The notes under the pieces: generated by a model
Told to the model about the DNA's origin: nothing
Databases searched by the model: none
The model's input: only the letters and a program-made list of their open reading frames with translations
Assembly: GCF_023276375.1 (NCBI RefSeq)
Contig: NZ_JALLPK010000001.1
Location: 3,348,001-3,412,000, forward strand
From: Halocatena marina
Lineage (GTDB): Archaea; Halobacteriota; Halobacteria; Halobacteriales; Haloarculaceae
DNA length: 64,000 nucleotides
Direction: 5' to 3'
Part shown: positions 18,709 through 26,654 of the stretch, in pieces
Numbering within the stretch: position 1 is the first letter of the stretch
Layout: every line of letters begins with the position of its first letter
Program-made: the position numbers and the translations under genes

Positions 18709-19344
18709 ATGACAGTCGAATCGGATTCGTTCGTAGAAGCTGTGAGGGAGGAGAACAGGACCGCTCTTTCGCGGCTCGGCTCGTCGAAGGCGCTGTACGC
18801 CGACACGCAGGGAGAGATGGAAACCGAAGAGGTGCTTCAGGCTGGTGCGACAGCAGAACAAGCCGCGATGGCGACGTTCGAGCAGTGGGCCGACACTGAA
18901 GACGGAGAAGCTGCCGACGTATTCCGCGAAAGCGCAGCCGAAGAACAGGAACACTACGACACCGTACGTGATCAGCTCGATGCTCACGATGCCGATGCAA
19001 GCGAACTGCCAGCAATTCAAGCGTATCTCCGCGATTTGGATGATACGATCGCGCGAGTAGGTGGGTTCATCGGACGAACGCTCGCGGCTGAGAAATCAAA
19101 AGAGCAGATGACTGCCTTTTTTGTCGGACAAGCAGACCCACAGACATCACAGCTCTTCCGTGAGATGGGTGACGATCTCGACGCACAGCTCGAACGCGGT
19201 CTTGCGCTCCTCGAGTCGTGCTGTGAAACCGATGAAGACAGAGCACACGCACTCGAAGCAGCCTCCGGTGCAATTCAAACAGCTTACGAAGAGTACACCG
19301 ATCGACTCGAAGGGATGGGCGTAAATCCGAAGCCAGTCTGTTAA
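18709..19344 (+). CDS. Rubrerythrin/ferritin-like diiron protein
   Basis: This 211-residue all-helical protein has a ferritin-like four-helix bundle. Candidate metal ligands include the Glu-rich helix 1 (MTVESDSFVEAVREEN, weakly canonical) and the AAEEQEHYDTV motif of helix 2. The C-terminal half has a second helical pair with paired Cys (ESCCETDEDRA) and a Cys as the last residue. Haloarchaeal relatives are annotated as rubrerythrin family. A role in iron or peroxide handling is inferred from the family only. It is divergent from the DUF6789 gene. Confidence 0.7.
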   Translation: MTVESDSFVEAVREENRTALSRLGSSKALYADTQGEMETEEVLQAGATAEQAAMATFEQWADTEDGEAADVFRESAAEEQEHYDTVRDQLDAHDADASELPAIQAYLRDLDDTIARVGGFIGRTLAAEKSKEQMTAFFVGQADPQTSQLFREMGDDLDAQLERGLALLESCCETDEDRAHALEAASGAIQTAYEEYTDRLEGMGVNPKPVC

Positions 19345-19415
19345 CTCCCCATCCGCTCTGCTGTCCAGAACCAATCGATCGCAGTGGCTACTCACGTCAC
19401 GGATTCGTTCTGACT

Positions 19416-19440
19416 GCGGCCCGACGGATCACCGGGCCGC
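19416..19440. terminator. Hairpin between convergent genes
   Basis: The arms GCGGCCCG (19416-19423) and CGGGCCGC (19433-19440) pair perfectly with a nine-base loop. It lies between the stop of the rubrerythrin gene (19344) and the stop of the minus-strand gene at 19456. A transcription end in both directions is a reasonable inference, although archaeal termination usually depends on U tracts, which are absent here. Confidence 0.4.
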
Positions 19441-19455
19441 TGAAGAAGTAATGGT

Positions 19456-20034
19456 TTAGAATTGACAGCTCACCGTTCCGTCTTCATCGAGATCGATGAC
19501 ACCGTCGAACAACTCTCGGTGCGCATCGAGTTCTGTAGCTGCGTGGACTTCTTCTGCGAAGTGAAAGAGGCCGACCGCATCGTGTTCTTCGAGGAGCGTG
19601 AGGATTCGCTTGATCGCTTCTCGTGCGCGCGCTTCATCAGCGTAGTAAGCCATCTCCGTGACCGAATCAATGCTAATGCGGAGCTTCCCGTCGTGGGTTT
19701 CAAGGAACTCTCGAATGGCAGCGATCATACCATCGAAGTCGTCCGGCGAGGAGACGTAACGTACGTTGTCGCTCGATCGCCGTGAGTATCCTCGTTCAAT
19801 AGACAGCGTATCGAGAATGACAGCTTTCGACTCATCAACTTCATAGTATTCGAGTTTTTGTTTGACTTCTCGGGCGGTTGTGCGCGTCGAGAGAATGAAC
19901 AAGTTGTCAGTGTCGGTCTTGAAGAAGTCAGTATCGAGCCGGTCAGTTTCTCCAGTACTCGGGTGTAAGAGCATAATTCCGGTACCAGCCGGAACAGTTT
20001 CGGGTGCGTTCTCAATTGCGAGACGATAATCCAT
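19456..20034 (-). CDS. RecA/KaiC-like conserved haloarchaeal protein (DUF7090-like)
   Basis: This 192-residue protein looks like a stripped-down RecA/KaiC-fold ATPase domain: a beta strand ending in ILSTRTTAREVKQKLEYYEVD, a Walker-B-like LRISIDSVTEMAYY strand and the switch region VGLFHFAEEVHAATELD. The usual Walker A position (GIMLLHPSTGETD) lacks the GKT/S, so nucleotide binding is doubtful. I recall this as the haloarchaeal family DUF7090. No function is known to me. Confidence 0.7.
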   Translation of the reverse strand: MDYRLAIENAPETVPAGTGIMLLHPSTGETDRLDTDFFKTDTDNLFILSTRTTAREVKQKLEYYEVDESKAVILDTLSIERGYSRRSSDNVRYVSSPDDFDGMIAAIREFLETHDGKLRISIDSVTEMAYYADEARAREAIKRILTLLEEHDAVGLFHFAEEVHAATELDAHRELFDGVIDLDEDGTVSCQF

Positions 20035-20131
20035 ACATCATTCCCGGTCGGCGTACTATTAACTTTTCATGAAGTGTACAGCACTCACGAAGAAGGAATG
20101 AATGTTGATAGGTCTTGACAATCCTGAACTA

Positions 20132-20908
20132 TCAATCATATATGTTTTCAAATATCTTCCGAGTCCACGCGACGGCATATTCAGGTCCGGTTTCGTGGTA
20201 TGCTGTCGTATCGAGTGCACCGAAGGGGGTCGGAACGTCGAGGTCGTGTTTCAGCGCACTACAGCCGATTTCTGCCGCAGTCGAGAGGCCTGAATCGGTT
20301 GCGATCTCGCGAGTGAGATTAGATAACCGAGGCTCAAGGCGTTCTCCTGCATCAGTCCACGCATCATAGAGGCGAGGAGCGGTGTCTTCCCACGACTTGA
20401 AGACAGATCGAGTGTGCAGCCCGAGGTAGGCCTCGTACAGGGCAGTCGCCAATTGGTAGGTTTCAGCCGGCGAGAGTCGGGCCCCCGCGTCGAGGTCCCG
20501 ATACTGTTCTCCGAAAAAGCCGATGAAATGTTCAGGTCTTCCCAATCCGGCTTGTACAAACGCTTCGGCAATGAGGAAGTCAACGAACGAATCGGGTGAT
20601 CCCTTCATTCGTGCCTTGATGAACACCGTCGGCGGTTCGGTTTGTGCCGTCCACGTTACACCACCGTCGCCGGGCATTCCGATAGTGAAGCTGCTTCCGA
20701 CGTACTCACGGAGCTGTTTGGGACATTTCGGTGGAAGCCACTCGTCAGGGTACGTGACTGGATCGAGCGCATCAACAATGATTCCAAGTTCCTCGGCTTG
20801 TGACGGTGGAAGTGTCTCGAAATCAGGAGTGTCAAAGACAAGCGTGCCTGGAACATGCTCGTCTCGGACTGATGCGAGGTCGTCCGGAAGATCGCGGCGA
20901 GTAAACAT
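20132..20908 (-). CDS. Conserved haloarchaeal protein (DUF7089-like)
   Basis: This 258-residue soluble protein contains the conserved stretch WLPPKCPKQLREYVGSSFTI and a long helical C-terminal part. It has no transmembrane helix or recognised catalytic motif. I recall it as DUF7089, often near DUF7090. Its ATG overlaps the stop codon of a 28-residue membrane peptide gene (TGATG at 20906-20910), showing that the pair is translationally coupled. Confidence 0.65.
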   Translation of the reverse strand: MFTRRDLPDDLASVRDEHVPGTLVFDTPDFETLPPSQAEELGIIVDALDPVTYPDEWLPPKCPKQLREYVGSSFTIGMPGDGGVTWTAQTEPPTVFIKARMKGSPDSFVDFLIAEAFVQAGLGRPEHFIGFFGEQYRDLDAGARLSPAETYQLATALYEAYLGLHTRSVFKSWEDTAPRLYDAWTDAGERLEPRLSNLTREIATDSGLSTAAEIGCSALKHDLDVPTPFGALDTTAYHETGPEYAVAWTRKIFENIYD

Positions 20909-20994
20909 CAGACGACGATGGTACCAATGAGAGCGAGTGCAGCGAGAGTAGAGCTCCCGACAGTTGCGATGACGATTTTCGTTGCGTCACTCAT
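20908..20994 (-). CDS. 28-residue membrane peptide coupled to the DUF7089 gene
   Basis: The frame codes for MSDATKIVIATVGSSTLAAL and then ALIGTIVV: a short polar head followed by one hydrophobic helix reaching the C-terminus. Its TGA overlaps the ATG of the next gene as TGATG, the same arrangement as pheS/pheT in this window. The exact coupling and the clean helix argue that it is a real gene. No function is known to me. Confidence 0.6.
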   Translation of the reverse strand: MSDATKIVIATVGSSTLAALALIGTIVV

Positions 20995-21054
20995 ACTCGT
21001 GTCTCCAGTGGCGAACGCTTAACACTGTTGTGTTACGACACGTGACGGACGGTT

Positions 21055-22584
21055 TCAGTCACTGATTTTCGGCGACCGGACGCTCGTTTGCCGAGCAATC
21101 TTCTTCCACGCACCCGTGTGAAACCGAACTGTGTTCACCACCGCTTTGACGTAGATGTCAGCGAGAATGGCCACAAAAAAAGCGAGATATCCGAGATCCA
21201 GCCCTGGTGAGATGGCGATCTGGCCGATGGTGATAGGGATTGGATCGAGCGCAAGCGGTCCGACTGCGAACCCGTAACTGGCCGGAAGAGCAAGTGTGGC
21301 GATTGGGAGTTTGAGAAGATACGAACCGGTGAGCGTTCCATAGAACGGCCAACGGGTATCACCAGCACCACGAAGGCCGCCTCGCATTGTCCGAGAAATC
21401 GAGAAACCAGCCACACCGAGACCGAACACACGGATGAACGCGACAGTGAGATCGACACTCTCAGTTCCGAACACGAGCGCGATCGGTCGAGCTGTGAGTG
21501 TAATTCCGACGGCCACGATCAGTTGCGTTACGAGGGCGAGTCGAGTCGTTTGCCAGCCGTATGCGGCCGCGCGGTCGTCCTCGCCCTGACCGATATGCTG
21601 ACCGACGAGTGTGCTTGCCGCGGTTGCGTACCCCCACGCGGGCATCATCGCTAGCAAAATCACGCGACGGCCGATCGCGTAGGCCGCAACGGCTTCTGTT
21701 CCGAGGACACCGAGGAGAAAGAGAAACGGAAACCGACCGAACGTTCGTGCGAGACGTGTTCCAGCGAGCGGGAGCGCAACACGAACGATTTCGCGCATGA
21801 TTGTCCAATCGAACATCGTTCCCCCGAGTCGGAGACGGATCGAGCGGCGACCGTTGATGAGCAGTACGAAGAAAATTGACGCCGAGAGAGTGTTTGCAGC
21901 GAGGGTTCCGACAGCAGCTCCGACAATTCCGAGCCGTGGGAACGGTCCAATGCCAAAGATGAGAGCGGCGTTGAGCACGATATTCGTTGGTAACGAGACG
22001 AGGCGGACGTACATCGGCGTTCGAGTATCACCAACGCCCGCGAGTGCGCGCGAGGCAACCATCCCCCAAAACCGAGGGATGATGCCAAGCATCACGACCT
22101 GTAGATACGCAGCCCCGAGGGAGATCGTACGAGGTTCGTTGCTCAGAACGCCGATCAGTTGTGGAGCATATATCCAACTCACGACGGTGATCGGGACAGC
22201 AATACAAAGCGAGAGCCACAGCGATTGTTTGACCGCCGTGTCAGCCTTGTCATACTGTTCTGCTCCAGTATACCGCGAGACGACGCTGATTGTTCCACTG
22301 GTCAGCGCAAGCGACAGACCAAACGGAATGAAGTAGTACTGAAACCCGAGTTCGATAGCCGCAATCCCTGCGTTACCCAGTGCGAGACCGACGAACACGA
22401 AATCGGACATTCGAATGAGCACGCGAAACACACCCGAAACCATCGCGGGCGCTGCGAGATCGAACGCTTCTTCTCCCATTGTTCGGTCGATGATTCCAAA
22501 CCGCGAAAGCATCGCCGGAAACCACATGAAAAACGACCTTATGTCAACACGGAAGACCATCAGTCGATTCACGGACTCCGGCAT
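21055..22584 (-). CDS. MATE family efflux transporter
   Basis: This 509-residue membrane protein has 12 hydrophobic segments and the MATE half-repeat features: FDLAAPAMVSGVFRVLIRMSD in helix 1, RALAGVGDTRTPMYV after helix 5-6, and the matching sequence RGGLRGAGDTRWPFY in the second half. MATE proteins export cationic drugs or metabolites in exchange for Na+ or H+; the substrate is unknown. The start at 22584 gives an N-terminal extension of about 34 residues; later Met codons are possible. It follows the oap genes on the same strand with an AT-rich gap of about 137 bases. Confidence 0.9.
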   Translation of the reverse strand: MPESVNRLMVFRVDIRSFFMWFPAMLSRFGIIDRTMGEEAFDLAAPAMVSGVFRVLIRMSDFVFVGLALGNAGIAAIELGFQYYFIPFGLSLALTSGTISVVSRYTGAEQYDKADTAVKQSLWLSLCIAVPITVVSWIYAPQLIGVLSNEPRTISLGAAYLQVVMLGIIPRFWGMVASRALAGVGDTRTPMYVRLVSLPTNIVLNAALIFGIGPFPRLGIVGAAVGTLAANTLSASIFFVLLINGRRSIRLRLGGTMFDWTIMREIVRVALPLAGTRLARTFGRFPFLFLLGVLGTEAVAAYAIGRRVILLAMMPAWGYATAASTLVGQHIGQGEDDRAAAYGWQTTRLALVTQLIVAVGITLTARPIALVFGTESVDLTVAFIRVFGLGVAGFSISRTMRGGLRGAGDTRWPFYGTLTGSYLLKLPIATLALPASYGFAVGPLALDPIPITIGQIAISPGLDLGYLAFFVAILADIYVKAVVNTVRFHTGAWKKIARQTSVRSPKISD

Positions 22585-22721
22585 AGTATGACTTCTGGCT
22601 GACCGTACTACCTCTGGAATCCACTACTCAAACGAACAATAGTTAGTGATTATAATTTAAATTAAATTTGGTTTATATGTGTAGAATCTGATATTAACAC
22701 TGACGTTGCGTTAATTGGGGG

Positions 22722-23591
22722 TCACTCGTCATTGCCGCCGCGCCACGATTCAGGCATTTGGATCACGTAGCGACCGTTTTCACGGAGTGCAATGATATAC
22801 TCATCACGGTTGTAGAGTTCCATCAGATTGAGTTCGTACTGTCCGGGTGCGAGAATCTTGATGCTCTCGAACTGATCGTTGAGCTCCTTTCGAAGTTCTT
22901 CGAGATCGGGCTGGTCACCAGTCGGCTCGCGGACAACGCGACCGTTGCTCGGTGGTGGAGACTGCCGAGTTGAATCGACAGCAGACGTAGACGTAGACGC
23001 AGAAGAAGATGAGTTTGCGGAAGAATGAGGAGGGAGTTTATCGCGAGAGACGAATTCTGACCGAGCGTTCGCTTGTGCGGTGTCTTCCGATCCGTCTGTG
23101 CTGTGGTTGCCATCCTTCGCCAGCACGTCGGCGTCGTGTCCGTTTTCGTCGATAGCCGCTCGACTCGCGCTGTGCTCTTTATTCGATTCTTCATCGTCAG
23201 AAATCGCATCCGCTGTCGTCTCGTCTATTGAATCCGTCGCGTCTGATGCTGATGCTTTGACAGGGAGTTTATTTGGTTCCTCGGCGGAGGAGTCTTCACC
23301 GGTTGTGTCTTCTGTGACACCGGATTCATCTGTTGTGGACGATCCGCTCGACATCCAGCCACGAACGGTCGACGTTGCACGGCCTACGTGTTTTCCGACG
23401 CGTCCCCCATTCGGAGCTAACGATGATTGAGGAGGTGAGGGAGCGGCAGATTCATCGGGAGGAATTTCGGAAACGTCTGTATCGGCTGGGTGGAATTGGA
23501 ACGTCGTTCCACTACACTCGGGACATCCCGAGAGCATTTCTTTCGATCCATCCTCGAACACGTAGCCGCAAGTCGTACACTGATGTGGCAT
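22722..23591 (-). CDS. oapC: Origin-associated protein OapC (zinc ribbon)
   Basis: This 289-residue protein starts with a zinc ribbon (CTTCGYVFEDGSKEMLSGCPECSG, with Cys pairs at about 5/8 and 22/25). A long low-complexity Ser/Asp/Glu-rich linker (about 45-220) follows, then a conserved C-terminal domain beginning DLEELRKELNDQFESIKI and ending MPESWRGGNDE. In haloarchaea, oapA-oapB-oapC sit beside the main origin, and Oap proteins have been linked to replication or chromosome maintenance. It is the last gene of the oapABC run here, 20 bases after oapB. Confidence 0.88.
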   Translation of the reverse strand: MPHQCTTCGYVFEDGSKEMLSGCPECSGTTFQFHPADTDVSEIPPDESAAPSPPQSSLAPNGGRVGKHVGRATSTVRGWMSSGSSTTDESGVTEDTTGEDSSAEEPNKLPVKASASDATDSIDETTADAISDDEESNKEHSASRAAIDENGHDADVLAKDGNHSTDGSEDTAQANARSEFVSRDKLPPHSSANSSSSASTSTSAVDSTRQSPPPSNGRVVREPTGDQPDLEELRKELNDQFESIKILAPGQYELNLMELYNRDEYIIALRENGRYVIQMPESWRGGNDE

Positions 23592-23611
23592 ACTGGTGTG
23601 GCATTAAACCG

Positions 23612-23983
23612 CTACGTCACGAGCGCGCGAATCAAGTTCTTATCCTTGTGAAGCGTTTCAATACGGTTTGCTGGCCCGATAACAGTCAGTTTGTTCGGCG
23701 GATTGTGTCCGAAAAGTCGGCTGAAAAAGCCAGGATTTGGCTCTTGTTGCGGGTAGCTCTCGATTTCGATACCAGCGAACTCGTCGGGGCTAATCTCAGT
23801 CATCGTCACTTCGATGAGTTTCGACTCCTCGTCGGGCGAGAGGCCCTCTTCGAGAATGACGATATTACCGTCGCGCACCCCATCAAGGATGAGTCTGATT
23901 TTCTCCATGCTCCGCAGTTTCTTCATACGCTCGCCACTCACGAGGTCGATCTGGACACCATCCTCAGTTGTTATTTCAGCCAT
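23612..23983 (-). CDS. oapB: Origin-associated protein OapB (DUF2073)
   Basis: This 123-residue DUF2073 protein has the conserved sequences VQIDLVSGERMKKLRSMEKI and NKLTVIGPANRIETLHKDKN. In archaea DUF2073 is almost always next to an Era-like GTPase, as here with oapA. The ATG at 23983 (MAEITTEDG) begins six bases after the oapA stop; a GTG three codons earlier is less likely. The function is unknown beyond its association with the origin locus. Confidence 0.9.
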   Translation of the reverse strand: MAEITTEDGVQIDLVSGERMKKLRSMEKIRLILDGVRDGNIVILEEGLSPDEESKLIEVTMTEISPDEFAGIEIESYPQQEPNPGFFSRLFGHNPPNKLTVIGPANRIETLHKDKNLIRALVT

Positions 23984-23988
23984 TTCAT

Positions 23989-25443
23989 TCACCCGAAGTA
24001 CTCTGCAATCTTGTCGTAAACCTCCTGCATATTGTCACCCTCAAGCGCTGAAAGCGGTACTACCTCGTGTTGGGGGAACGCGTTGACGATACGCTGAACG
24101 CTCGATTCCTCCAAATCGATTTTGTTTGCAAATATCATCACCGGGAGGTCTCGACTCTCAATGATACCAACAAGCATTGTGTTCACCTGCGTGAACGGAT
24201 CATCGGTGCTATCAAGCACGTAGATAACCCCATCGACATCCTCACGGAGCCAATGCATCGCCTCCGCAACACCCTCTGTTGCCTCCCGCGAACGTCGCAC
24301 AGCGTCCTCTTTGGTCATATCGTGTTCGAGGAATTCGTTGTAATCGACCTTCGTCGTCACACCCGGCGTATCGACGATGTCAATGGTAACAGCCGATCCA
24401 TTACGCTCGATTTCGACGTTTTCTTTTCGCCGGGCACGACGGGTTTCGTGTGGAACATGGCTCTCAGGTCCAACAGCATCACCCGTCCAGTCGCGTGCGA
24501 CTCGATTTGCGAGCGTCGTGTTGTGCACGACGAGTCCGTCCGCAGTAGTGAAGGTGTGATGCTCGGGAACAGTGAGATCGTAGATGTAACCGTCGTAGTC
24601 GACACTCTCGACTGATTCGATCTCATCCCATGCAGCGTCGCCGTTCGCTAGCGCATGAATGTATGTCGTCTCTTCTACTCTGGGAAGTCCGTTTGCGATC
24701 GACCGAATACGGTCGATGGAGATTGTTTCGGGAGAATCTGATGTAGGATCTGTTCGAGCGCTGAATTCAGTCTCATCCGTACCACCGTAGAACGCAGACC
24801 GTGTCATCTCTAGTGCCTCACGCGTGCTTTCGAGGCGTTGACCGATGGGCAGCGCAGCCGAGGCGGTTTGTATGCGACCACCATCGGCAGCCAGATAGCT
24901 ATCAGACGCCTCTGCAGAGAGCAATCGGTCGACAGTCGAAGATGGTTGATCGGCCGTATGAGTGGCGACCGATGGGAAATGTGCGATGAGCGTTCCCGTC
25001 GAGACATCGTCCGCTCGTTTTTGCTCTACTCCATCTTCGGAGACAACAATAAATGGATGATCGGGACTGACGGTTACATTCCCACCAGATTTCGTGGTGA
25101 CGTGGCACATCGAACCACGATAGCGCTGACGAAACACGTGAGAGATCGTTGCCGACGCAGCTTCGAGATCCCTCGTGAGAGCGGGGACTTGTATTCCCGC
25201 CTCAGTGCATTCGATCCACGTTTCATCTGGCTCATCACTCACGTCAGGAGCAGTGGGACATTGTTCTCTTGCGTCTAAGAATACGTCTTCTATCGGCCGG
25301 TAAGTGCCGTCTGAAAGCAAAATCGGTTCACTGGCGGCGAGGCATTTCCCTGCGTTCGGCGGCCCGTAAATACCAATTCGCTTTGGCTCGCCGCTGAAGA
25401 ACAATTTCGTGATGCTTTGTTTAAGGCTCGTAATCAGTCCCAT
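23989..25443 (-). CDS. oapA: Era-like GTPase OapA, interrupted by an intein
   Basis: The 484-residue precursor splits into 33 N-terminal extein residues, a 275-residue intein and about 176 C-terminal extein residues; the joined extein is 209 residues. The N-extein ends IGIYGPPNAGK and the C-extein resumes TTLANRVARDWTGDAVG, so together they form the G1/P-loop GPPNAGKTT. Later motifs are VDTPGVTT (G3) and FANKIDLEE (G4, NKxD), with SALEGDN (G5). The GTPase cannot bind nucleotide until the intein is removed. Start: ATG at 25443 (MGLITSLKQ); a longer frame to 25494 is less typical. The gene is the first on the left of the origin and is transcribed away from it. Confidence 0.92.
   Translation of the reverse strand: MGLITSLKQSITKLFFSGEPKRIGIYGPPNAGKCLAASEPILLSDGTYRPIEDVFLDAREQCPTAPDVSDEPDETWIECTEAGIQVPALTRDLEAASATISHVFRQRYRGSMCHVTTKSGGNVTVSPDHPFIVVSEDGVEQKRADDVSTGTLIAHFPSVATHTADQPSSTVDRLLSAEASDSYLAADGGRIQTASAALPIGQRLESTREALEMTRSAFYGGTDETEFSARTDPTSDSPETISIDRIRSIANGLPRVEETTYIHALANGDAAWDEIESVESVDYDGYIYDLTVPEHHTFTTADGLVVHNTTLANRVARDWTGDAVGPESHVPHETRRARRKENVEIERNGSAVTIDIVDTPGVTTKVDYNEFLEHDMTKEDAVRRSREATEGVAEAMHWLREDVDGVIYVLDSTDDPFTQVNTMLVGIIESRDLPVMIFANKIDLEESSVQRIVNAFPQHEVVPLSALEGDNMQEVYDKIAEYFG
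24520..25344 (-). mobile_element. Intein in the OapA P-loop (275 residues)
   Basis: The intein begins with Cys (block A, CLAASEPILLSDGTYRPIED) directly after Gly-Lys of the P-loop. Block B reads GNVTVSPDHPFIVV (usual form TxxH). Block F is YDLTVPEHHTFTTADG and block G is LVVHN, followed by Thr as the +1 extein residue: a class 1 layout with Cys1, terminal His-Asn and Thr+1. No clear LAGLIDADG pair is seen; a poorly conserved middle (about 120-230) may be a decayed endonuclease. Blocks A and B are about 75 residues apart. Residue counting and flanking codons agree exactly with an in-frame 825-base insertion. Confidence 0.92.
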
Positions 25444-25886
25444 CCTAACGCGCTCCTCCCACGACCGAAGGCCGTGTATACCCGAAATACCCAATCCGAC
25501 GTACTTAAGCGTGCGTCAGACAAGCATATGTTTGGTTTGATATTGTTTTTGACGGTTTTCATATTTGTGACTTTTTGGGCTATGCTTTTATGCATTGGTT
25601 CGAAATTTGCATACCTGTGCCCACAAAATCGAAGTTGTGATTCACAGCCATACATACTCTAGTTTTTCAATTTTAGAGTCCATGATATCATAGCAAGTGA
25701 CGTGTAGTCATGTGACATGCAGTGACACAATGTACATATTTTTGATGCATTATACGTGGATCACTTACAAGGAGCATGCTGTTCACTTACCTCATAACAT
25801 TACTAGGTCTCCAATAAACCTGTTTTATCTGCTGTTTAAATAAAAAATGATATACCTTTAGTGTATGAAATAATATTAAGGACATA

Positions 25887-25916
25887 CCCCCCCCCACCCC
25901 TTCGTTTCGACTGGAA
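25887..25916 (-). promoter_or_regulatory. Origin recognition box ORB1
   Basis: On the minus strand it reads TTCCAGTCGAAACGAAGGGG, then T and a run of nine G (plus-strand C at 25887-25895). The dyad TTCCAGTCGAAA followed by a G-string is the signature of Orc1/Cdc6 binding sites. The G run points away from the AT-rich centre. Confidence 0.88.
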
Positions 25917-26177
25917 CCGTCAAACAGAGTATACCCAACAGACACGAATATGTCTATAGAATAACTGTTGACGAAGTGATAACGATCTAGTAAGAAGAAC
26001 TAGCGGTAGATAGTCGAATTATTGGACAAACAACTAGGAAACAGCCTAGAAATAGAAGAAGTTAAATTATAGTTGTAGTTGTCTGTTCTATGGTTGTGTT
26101 TGTTGTTCTTCCGTCTTAAAACTACCGCTTTCCTAGAGCTCTCGTGGTTCCTACCCCACCCCCACTCTCTCGTGTCG

Positions 26178-26207
26178 TTTCCAGTCGAAATGAGGGGGTG
26201 GGGGGGT
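26178..26207 (+). promoter_or_regulatory. Origin recognition box ORB2
   Basis: It reads TTTCCAGTCGAAATGAGGGG and continues GT followed by a G run to 26206. It is in inverted orientation to ORB1, so the two frame the AT-rich centre as outward-pointing boxes. A C-rich stretch just upstream (CCCCACCCCCAC, 26154-26165) can pair with its G tract to form a hairpin across the box. Confidence 0.88.
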
Positions 26208-26450
26208 CGTGGATATCAGATACGTCTCCAAGGCGCCCTCTAAAAGACAGTCAAAATCACGACAAAAAATCGATCTCAATGAATAACATAGTAGCAATCG
26301 AAAAGACTAATTAACGACACATAATAATCTCATTGTCTAGACGGTACTAAAAAACTATTAATACGTATCTTTCCATTAGTGATTAGTACGCATAAATAGT
26401 AATTTGACGCACGACAATTGGTAAACGGTAACTAATACCCATACTAGTTT

Positions 26451-26466
26451 TTGAAACCCGTTTCAA
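26451..26466. repeat. Perfect inverted repeat with ORB-like half-sites
   Basis: TTGAAAC-CC-GTTTCAA is a perfect seven-base inverted repeat with a two-base spacer. Each arm resembles the GAAAC core of the ORBs but has no G-string. It could be a minor Orc1 site or a structural element in the unwinding region. Confidence 0.5.
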
Positions 26467-26621
26467 TATATCATATACCTTAGCAAAATTTGAACCACAA
26501 CGTTTAATGACTACCTCATCCACGTGTTCTCCTGCATCAGGTGGACACTGAGATATCCGCCCTCCCTACGTAACCCGTATCACACTACCGATATCGACCG
26601 TTGCGGTGAGTGCGCGGATCG

Positions 26622-26643
26622 TTTCCACTTGAAATGAGGGGGT
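26622..26643 (+). promoter_or_regulatory. Origin recognition box ORB3 next to the orc1 start codon
   Basis: The sequence TTTCCACTTGAAATGAGGGG followed by GT ends 11 bases before the orc1 ATG at 26655. It matches ORB2 except in the dyad centre. Its position over the expected transcription start or leader would let Orc1 bound here repress its own gene. Confidence 0.8.
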
Positions 26644-26654
26644 GCACGAAACGA

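Larger units (their letters stand above)
25444..26654. other. Chromosomal replication origin (oriC1-type)
   Basis: This 1.2 kb AT-rich region lies between divergent oapA and orc1/cdc6, the typical site of the main haloarchaeal origin. It holds three ORBs: two facing outward (25887-25916 minus, 26178-26207 plus) around a 260-base AT-rich stretch, and a third just before the orc1 start. Very AT-rich blocks at 25830-25880, 26040-26100 and 26240-26480 are candidates for the duplex-unwinding element. No credible gene lies inside; one 81-codon plus-strand frame at 25417-25662 starts within oapA and has no protein-like features. Confidence 0.88.

Noticed and set aside
23333..24019. 228-codon plus-strand frame across oapC/oapB
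   Set aside because: It spans the junction of two well-recognised minus-strand genes.
25417..25662. 81-codon plus-strand frame at the left edge of the origin
   Set aside because: Begins inside oapA on the opposite strand and continues through AT-rich DNA; its hydrophobic run is a product of T-rich sequence.
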